NCBI RefSeq assembly: GCF_036669915.1
Contig: NC_089321.1
Coordinates: 10,788,914-10,852,913 of the forward strand
Reading direction: 5' to 3'
DNA length: 64,000 nucleotides
Source of the DNA: Pocillopora verrucosa
Taxonomy: Eukaryota > Cnidaria > Anthozoa > Scleractinia > Pocilloporidae
Below the pieces are notes generated by a model. It saw only the letters and a program-made list of their open reading frames with translations. It ran no database searches and was not told where the DNA came from. The position numbers were made by a program, and so were the translations under genes. Of this stretch, positions 56,204-64,000 are shown one piece after another (positions within the stretch are counted from its first letter, which is position 1; each line of letters opens with the position of its first letter).

Positions 56204-59200
56204 AAGGGCGATAGTCCGTAAATGTCGGACCAGGTCAGACAGGCAGGTCCACCGATTTGGCTCAAATTTTGCATGTAAACTTGGTTAGGGTTCTAATCCC
56301 AAAATGAATATTTTAAGGATATGGTATACCTTCGCGGGTGTCCTTCGCAAAAAAAAGGAAAGAAAAAAACCGCCTTATTTGAAGCATAACTACCATAACT
56401 ATAACTCAATGGAAAGGTTTATGAAATGTAATATTCGGCAAAAAATTATTTCGTTTTAGCTTGATCTTATTGTAAACCGAATGGGGCGCGACGATGCGAA
56501 ATGAATTAAGTTTGTTCGAGCGAATTAATCGCATATCAAATTTGACCGCACAAATGAAACTTCTGCACAATCTCAGTCCTGGGGGGTTGGTCTTTAAAAC
56601 TGTGTGGGGATTTTTCGATACTCTTATTAGTTGCTTTGCAATTTATCTGTTAAGTTTGCTGATCAAAATTTTACCGATACGCATTGCGTCGGAGGCCACT
56701 GCGGGAGATCCATTTTAAAAAACGGAATTACCCCACGTGGGTTTTTAGATTGGTACATTGAGCCTTCGGACCAAATTTCAAGGTATCCTTAACGTTTACA
56801 TACCCTATTAATTAGTTCAAAAAACGCACATTTACGTAAAAACGAAGTAGGTTTTTTTCGCTTCCAAAGTTTTCCCACCAATTCACGCCTTTGAGTGACC
56901 ACATGTCAAGTTACGTTAATCTTCTGAAGAACACGAAATGCCGACCGCCAATAGAAACACAGAAGCGTCCATATTTTGTGGGTAATTAGCTACCAGATAC
57001 CTGTGACGACAGACCTTTAGTTCAATTCTGCTGAACGACAATTTGATTTCAACTCTTTTTATTTTTATTTTTTTCAAATTAAGAGCAGCTTGAGCACGCC
57101 GCGGGAAAACTTAATGGTTGTTGATCAAGTGCGAGCGACGAAGATTGCCTAAACCAAGAGCCCTAACTCGTTTCGGTGTGATGCTTACGCCTTTCTGAGT
57201 CGAATTTCTCTACTTCTTGTGCTGACAGCCAGGCTTCTTTTCTTACTTTCACCCATGAACTCTTCTCTCTTTTATCTTTCTCCATTCACACTCTAATTTT
57301 AAACACAGACAGATCTCCATGTACAGGTGATCTTTACGCGATTGGAACTCAAGGATCAGGATGCTTTGCCCCAAGAAACACTTCGGGAGTCATATATGTT
57401 GACATGCCATAATTGGCTATTCACACTTCGGTGGGCCAAAGAATTCAGTTCGAAAATACGTTTTTGTAAATAACACGTGCGCGTATCAATACTTTACCAA
57501 AATTTTTCTTGGAAACTATAGTTAAGATGATAATGCTTAGTTCGACATTAAAAGAAAAAAATTGAAAAATGGCTCTGGAAGGTCTACCGTATCCTTAAGA
57601 TTGAAATTTACTTTTTGCGGGAAATTATGGCTCGCAGCCATTTGGAGCCCGTCCCGGATATGGAAATGAGGCTGACCAAGAGCAACGCCTGGGCTTCTCT
57701 TCCTTTCTCATATTTTTACCGACTTTTACTATAAAAATAGTCAGTAGTTTATTTTGTAAAAAATATAAAGGGAGGGTGGAAACGCGCCATTCAATTTACT
57801 AAGTTTTAGGTGTTTTAAGATCCCCGGGAAAAAGTGAGCTCAGAGGTTTGTAGCACTGTTGATATGTCGAGTTAAAACAATTTGTTACTTGTCATAGGTT
57901 ATTTTCAGTAGAAAATTCAGAGCTGGGCAATTTTTAATGCGCTCCCACACCGCCCAGTGGAATTTGATAAGGTTCCACATTAACGACGCAATCGTTGTAA
58001 AAGCGATCCGGTGCATTTCGGTTCAAAAAATTCGACTTCTTTTAAACTATGGACATGAATTTTTTTTAACTCTAAAAGTAATCGAAACCACCTTGATTTT
58101 CCGAAATATCGAAAAATTTATTTTTTCTCGAGTAAATATCGCTTCTAATCAGCACTCAAAGGCCCATTTTTGACAGCACCGATCAACAAATCGCCGTGCT
58201 CGTCTTTTCACAAAACTCTCGTTTAAGAAATTTTTTGCTTCGCTGTTTAGATCTATTCTTCATGAGAACAAATCAAGTCAGTTTTTTTAACGGTTTTTGA
58301 CACTGAAAATAATTTTTCAGTTTGTTACGTACTTTGCCTTTGCTGCTATGACCGTAAATATGCAACTTTAAATCTTAATTTATTCAGGTAAACAACGTTT
58401 CTTTGTTACCTCCTAGCAATCGAAAAGAGAGCACTCACAGGGAATCCAGAAGAACACGTCATCTTGTTTACCACGATGACAAACCACATCCTATTTCATC
58501 ATACAAACATCAAGTTGTTATAAAATTGTCAGAAATAAAACATTTCACGAAGAAAACAAAAACCGTTTAAAAAGAAAAACTTACGTGTGTTGTTTTCATA
58601 AAGGTCGATCTAAATATGAGATGCAAAAACATCCTTCAATAGTTTTGTGAAAAGACGATAACAGGAATTTGAGCCTCTTTTGATGATCGGCGCTGTCAAA
58701 TATGGGCCTTTGAGTGTTGATTAGAAGCAATTTTAGCTCGGGAGAAATTAATTTTTCGATATTTCGGAAAACCAAGGTGGTTTCGATTACTTTCAAACTA
58801 AAACAAATTCATGTACAAAGTTTGAAAGAAGTCGATTTTTTTGGACCTAAATGCACCGGACCGCTTTTAAAGAGACTGCGTCTTAAATGCCCGGGAACCT
58901 TGATAGATGTTTTAGAAACTAACAAATTGTTCTAACTCGACATAGCAACAGTGCTACAAACCTATGAAATTAAGGTATTTTTCAGGTATCTTAAAACACC
59001 AAAAACTGAGTAAATTAAATGACACCTTTAAACGCCTCCCTTTACATTTTTCTTTGAAATTTACGGAAAAGTTGCAGATTTGTTTTATAATAAATATGAT
59101 ACTATAAATAATATAATAAAAAAGATACAAATATGATAAAGCAAAGGAAGCTCAGGCATTGAAAAGTTGCTCTTGGTCAGCCTCGTTTCCATGTCTGAGA

Positions 59201-59320
59201 CGCCCTAAATTTCAATCTTAAAATATCCATTTTGTGATTAGAACTCCTAACATGCAAAACTTGAGCCAAATATGTGAACCCACCTGTTTGACCTGGTCCG
59301 ACATTTACGGACTATCGCTC
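56204..59320. mobile_element. TTAA-flanked fold-back DNA element (non-autonomous)
   Basis: Flanked by TTAA at 56200-56203 and 59321-59324. The left end gcgatagtccgtaaatgtcg is the inverse of the right end cgacatttacggactatcgc. The inverted similarity goes on inside: 57600-58220 pairs with 58640-59220 (for example ttccgaaatatcgaaaaatt on both arms), so each arm is about 700 bp around a loop near 58220-58640. The left arm is split by a second element (56317-57594). No transposase is seen. TTAA target sites suggest a piggyBac-type mobiliser; this is inference. Confidence 0.75.
56317..57594. mobile_element. nested TTAA-flanked element, 1.28 kb
   Basis: Bounded by TTAA at 56313-56316 and 57595-57598. 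Ends ggatatggtataccttc and its near-complement gaaggtctaccgtatcc form a 17-bp terminal inverted repeat with two mismatches. Removing it and one TTAA rejoins the left arm of the outer element into the sequence seen on the right arm (attttaagattgaaattt). No ORF with transposase features. Confidence 0.75.
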
Positions 59321-59324
59321 TTAA

Positions 59325-62300
59325 GGTAATTCGTACCTCTTCATCTGTCTATTTATTGGAAAACAGTACCGAGTCTCGGAATGCGCGCGCGCTTAATCGC
59401 CTGATTACTTGCTTTTTTTGGCGCAGTACAGGATGCACAGTGCAATACTGAGGAATCACCTTAAGTAAAGCATAGCCTTTTTCCGTTTTTTTTTTTCGGT
59501 CTTGTTTTCGTTTTTTGTCTTTGTTTTTTTTTTTTGGTGCATTTGTGTTGGGAAATTGGAAATAAACTGAACATATATTTGACCTGTGGCAGAAAGATCA
59601 ACACAGATTTATATTCCCTGACACCAATGACCAAACAACATTGCTTAAGCAAGCTAGAAAAAACGATACATTTGCTTAGGTCTAATCATATAATACAATA
59701 ATTTTCTCATTTCTTCAAATATTCCATAATAATAACTTTCTCTACATAATCAATAAAAGTCACTTTTCCTTCAGCAAATTATACGATATTCCTTTCCACT
59801 TTATCACTTTCATCATACTACCAACTGATCTAACTTTGCCACATTCCAAAAAGAGGACAACTTCCAGATTTGCTTAGAACCTTGTATTTTGTCTTCATAG
59901 GCAGTACTTTGACATTTGAAAGTCCTATTTCTTTCTGCCTGACTCACAGAATGGACATAATTTATTTTATCTATTAGTTCAATCCTTTTCTAAGTCATGG
60001 AAGAAGTTAGAATGGAGAAAGGAGAGGACTACAAGAAATGAAATGCTCCCTGTTCACGAGTGACTCACCATCAACGCTCTCCTTGGGCTTGCCTCATGCT
60101 TGTCCAGACTCCCCTATTGTGCAGGCTAATTTCTGCTTGATTGACTCTGGCCAAAACCTCTATTTGACAAGTGCACTGCATGCGGAAACAGATACAGTGA
60201 TTAGTACTAAGGGCTGAAATAGTTGCTGGCCAACAGTCAATGTCCAGTCAGATATAGGTTTTGTCTGATCCACTCCTTAGATGGCCCAACATTTTGATCA
60301 GTTTTTTTTATGAAGACATAAAAAGAATACTTTTATTCTGAGTGAAGTTCAGGTTTTAAAACAGCTACATCCTTTTTCCCCCGTAGAGGGGGAAAAGGCC
60401 TGCATGTAAAATATAAGTAAGAGGGGGGAGGGGGGTTGATTTACTGAGGTATAACTTAATGGATAGTTGACTGACCAAAAATAGATTGTATCTGAGAAAG
60501 TATGTTTGACCGCACGTCACCAGGGGCAGCAAGGAAATTATTTCAAGCCTTAGTGTTGTTACCGCAAAAGGTGCCAAATTTAAGGATGGAGGCTCTTTAA
60601 TCACTACAAAATAAATTGGTGCCACAAAGTTTGAATCAGGCTTAAAAAGTTGCTTCCCTACAAAACAATGTTTCTAAGTTCAAAATGCTACTGTTCCCCT
60701 ATAAGTAAAGAAAAGGGCAAACTCCTTACAGGGCCCAAGATGCTCCAAGCTGCAAAATGGAGGTTACTTTGCAATAAAGTATCAGAGGGTGTCAAATGAA
60801 CTTTTTTTTCCAGTAGCCAGTTGGCTCCTAAATATTTCAAAGTGGTAGCCATTTTTAATCAAGCGATTGACCTAGATAAACCCTCCAAAATTAGGAAAGC
60901 AAATTGGTGATTAACAGCAATTCATAACAAGCAATCACAAAAAAAACCTTTCCATTCCAATCAAGAATAATCTGCTCCTGTCATACAATCATCAGCTCAC
61001 AGAACAAACTCTCTAACTTGAACATATTTATAAACATTCAGTACCTAACCATTGCACCACTGAAAATAGATATTAGGCAAACACTAGGCAAATGACCATT
61101 TCTCCTACAAATGGGTGGAAAATTTTCTTCCAATTAAACTTGCACTTTAGTTACTTCAAATAAATGATTGTTGTTTACCCTTCCAAATGAAAAAAAAAAG
61201 CCTCAAATACCATGAACATATCAAGTGAAGATTTACAACATGCACTTCACAGCCTTTACAGCACATAGTAGTTATTACAATTTCACACAACCATTACAGT
61301 GTAATCAAAAGTACATTTTAAGATTAACCTTGTTTCATGATGAAATACACACATATACAGTGCATTTCCAAGTCACCCATACTGACTTTATATTACCAAG
61401 TAGTGAACAGAAAGAACTATGATACTATTAAGACCATTTTTTAAAGAACATTCTTGAGAAAGAGAATACACACAGAAATGGAGGTTGCATACAGAGTTTC
61501 AAAAGAAATGAAGTCCTTGGCTGTAACTTCTTTTAGGAGATCAGGTGTTTCACTAAAAACTAATTTTGTCAAATTAATTGAAAAAAACAAACTGGAATAA
61601 AACACAGGTATCATAGAGTTGGTTACAATAGTACCATTCTTTAACTACTGCTGTTTGACTAAATGTAGCACCCTCCATAACAGAATGGGAATAGTTTTGA
61701 AACCTTTTTCAACTAACATTTAGCAAAAAGAAATACAGCTGATTCAAGTGCCATGGAAACAGGTGTTCCACTAGAACAAATTACAAAAAATAAACAAACC
61801 TTTGTTTCTCATCGCTGTGTTTCTTAAATGTTGTTTTGTTATTGAAAGTTATGTTACACTGTAGTGAGAGGTGGCAAATCAAGAAGAAATTCAGTTACAT
61901 GTACATTTTCTTCTCTGATTGGGAGATCTTGCTTTCCTTGTGATAAAAGTATGCCAAAAAGCATGATGTCATGGAAATTGATGATTGTAATTTTGTAATT
62001 TTGAAATTTTGGTTTGAAGCAATACTTTGTAGCATCACTCAACAGTGGAGTGTAATGTTTGTCTAAATCTACAGAAGAAACACAACAGGATGGCAGATTT
62101 TTCTCCATATGTGTCTTGATAATCTTCTTTGCTGACATCTGTACTACTCTGGCCTTAACGGTCACCATTTGGTTAAAACAGCAGCAAAAATTACCACAAT
62201 GTTATTAGCAGTTAGTATTTCAATTTCTGAAAGTATCATTTTCTCTGCAAGCTTGATAACATTACTGTACATCAGTTCAAAACTGGCATCTGATGATTTT

Positions 62301-63519
62301 TCAATCTTAAAGTTTCCCAGTTTTATTATGCTTTTCTGAAAACTCATTTTAGAGTGTTCCTTTTTATTTGCAGAAAACTATACTACTCTCATCATAAGAT
62401 CAACTGTTGAAAGGGCATAATTATCAAAATATGTATTTCCATTACCCAAATTGCAGATTTTGAATTCATTTGGTGAATGATAGATTTTCATACGAAGTGC
62501 CATTTTGTTTTGTTTCATTTCCTTTTGTCAATTACAGTAATTCCTCTCAAAGTGTCAGCAAGAAAAAAAAACAATGGTTAAATAATGAACATTAAAACAG
62601 CTTTTAAAAGGAAGACTGCATGTGGAAGCCAAACAAGAACCCTGGAATGTTATGGAAGTTGTACATCCAAGCATTCAAACTTTGAGGGTCTGGCAATTTG
62701 CTCTCATTTGTTTGTAATTTCTTCTCCAACAGTTTTTTTGTGATCTTTAGCAGAAGCAGCCAGTTTTATCTACTTAATTAATACAGCTTCATGTTTATAT
62801 CAAACAGTTCTGCTTTTTCCTTTCCTTTCCCATCATTACTTAACTGAATGCCTCCTCCCCATAAATAGATTTTGAACCTCCCACATCGAATTTTGAGAAA
62901 TCTTTGCTCACAGTATTTTACTGTATTTTCACTAAAACAGCCCTTAAATCCTTATACAGACATTCATCTCAAGCGACTTTGCACTTAGTCTTGTTCTCGC
63001 ACCTTAACTTTAGCATCAGATCTCTAGATCATGAGAACCTAGAAATGGTCTAATAATGGTTTTCACTACTTAAGATTTTGATCATGTGACAGTGAAAACC
63101 ACCAATTGCTTACATAATTGTTACTACTATTGTACAAGCAATAACAAAAGTTGGTTTGAACCGCACATGATGTGTGTAGCCAGCGTAGCAGACCTTTACT
63201 TTAGGTTGTTTGTTTTTCATTCTCCTTGTGCACCTTGCTCAGGTGCTCCCCAACAAAACTTCCAGCTAGGCAGACTAGTTATTATGAGCTCTCATAAAAA
63301 TCACCTATTTGTATAGATAATCACATGATTTCAAGTGCAATTTGTGATAAACCAGCACGAGTAAATTTTCCACCAACCCATAGAAAAGTAGCCTTGGAAA
63401 ATTCTATGAATGCTGATTTATTCCAAACTTTATGAGGAAAATCATGTGATAACTTTTTAATAATATACAAGAAAAAGTATGAATGTTTTCCTCATTAGTT
63501 GTTTTTATATCATGCCATG
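59325..63519. other. AT-rich stretch without a confident gene
   Basis: Two minus-strand frames (61854-62168 and 62162-62347) overlap by a few bases and could be one broken frame, but they show no known motif. The base composition and lack of splice pattern suggest intron or UTR of a gene beyond the right edge, or plain intergenic DNA. Confidence 0.4.
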
Positions 63520-64000
63520 GCTCCCTAGTTGAGCCCCTTGCCTTCGCCTTTTTGCTATAGTAGTTGGGCTTTTCCCTCAATAACTTGCTTCAAACTTTTA
63601 AGCTCTGTCATGGATAATCGAGCATTCCTACTCTTTCTTGGTTAGGTATTCATCAACAGCAGTAACCATTACATGAAAGCTATCAAAATCATAATCTTCC
63701 CCATCTTTCCTACAAACTGTTGCATAAAACTTCTTAATACTCTTTTTAAGGGCTTCCCATTTACACTTTCATAGCCATTTTTGGAAGGCAGACTTGAGGC
63801 CAGTTGTTTGTCCTTTGTTAATAATATACAAGCAAAAGCTGTTTATACTTTGTGTCAAGGGTAATCAGCTCAGGTGCATGCCTTTGCTGTGTTGCCAGAG
63901 TAGTTGAGCTTTTTCCTCAAGAACTTACTTCAAACTTTTAAAACTTCTCTTGAGAATAATTGAGCATTTGTATTCTTTCTGTGTTAGGATTTCAGTTGAA
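63520..64000 (-). pseudogene. tandem decayed copies of a DUF3504-like coding fragment
   Basis: Copy 1 (63759 down to 63628) reads WEALKKSIKKFYATV, then RKDGEDYDFDSFHVMVTAV and DEYLTKKE before a stop. Beyond the stop, CSIIHD and, after a frame change, LKSLKQVIEGKAQLL follow (to about 63535). Copy 2 (64000 down to about 63875) repeats the later part with KEYKCSII and VLEEKAQLLWQ, and runs off the window. The order (helical part, DG-x-Y/D-x2-S, YL-x-K, CSII) resembles the N-terminal part of DUF3504 proteins (ZMYM/QRICH1/KIAA1958 type, related to Crypton recombinases). Stops and frameshifts show decay. Family assignment is from memory of the pattern. Confidence 0.45.

Noticed and set aside
61854..62347. 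Two minus-strand frames that might be one broken gene
   Set aside because: No motif, no clear splice sites, very AT-rich; kept only as a remark in the intergenic entry.

Overview
The window looks like nuclear DNA of an anthozoan cnidarian, most probably a stony coral. It has AT-rich, intron-containing genes with GT-AG splice sites, a GLWamide neuropeptide precursor, several tRNA-derived SINE copies, degraded Polinton and non-LTR elements, and an HEPN/NB-ARC/TPR protein of a type that is expanded in corals. The species was not identified, and no database search was possible.

Layout. 1-2.7 kb: no gene seen. 2.77-3.69 kb (+): GLWamide preprohormone with nine identical GPPGLW-Gly-Arg units plus variants. 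4-10.9 kb: non-coding, with a 66-bp minisatellite. 11.0-16.25 kb (+): a complete eight-exon Cys-loop anion channel subunit (GABA-A/glycine receptor superfamily). Its third intron carries a tRNA-Gly(GCC) gene and its fourth carries a SINE. 20.6-23.3 kb (+): five-exon gene for a probable E3 ubiquitin ligase with four zinc-binding repeats and an MDM2-type RING. 23.3-28.3 kb: non-coding, with two hairpin repeats. 28.36-31.92 kb (+): five-exon gene for a short single calponin-homology protein resembling the MICAL-like N-terminus. 32.9-39.3 kb (+): aspartyl aminopeptidase (DNPEP) pseudogene. Its first five exons are recognisable, with a stop codon in exon 5; a probable terminal exon follows and the middle exons are missing. 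A 5'-truncated LINE and a MITE lie in its introns.

The region from 40 to 47 kb is a transposon graveyard. It holds Polinton-type capsid-like and protein-primed DNA polymerase remnants on the minus strand, interrupted by a decayed LINE on the plus strand. A Tigger/pogo-like fragment follows at 49.6-50.3 kb. Next comes a near-perfect 1.1-kb palindrome (50618-51726). Its right arm runs into a second, inverted copy of the DNPEP 3' segment. The minus-strand intronless gene at 52312-55953 encodes a 1213-residue HEPN / coiled-coil / NB-ARC-like / TPR protein, an NLR-like architecture. Upstream of it (56204-59320) is a fold-back element flanked by TTAA, with a second TTAA-flanked element nested inside. 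The last 4.5 kb has no confident gene, but two tandem decayed copies of a DUF3504-like coding fragment lie at the right edge.

The genes do not form an operon or an obvious pathway. Two concern neural signalling (GLWamide peptide, anion channel), one probably ubiquitylation, one actin or membrane trafficking, and one probably innate immunity. Exon borders were found by eye from splice consensus, reading phase and protein family conservation.
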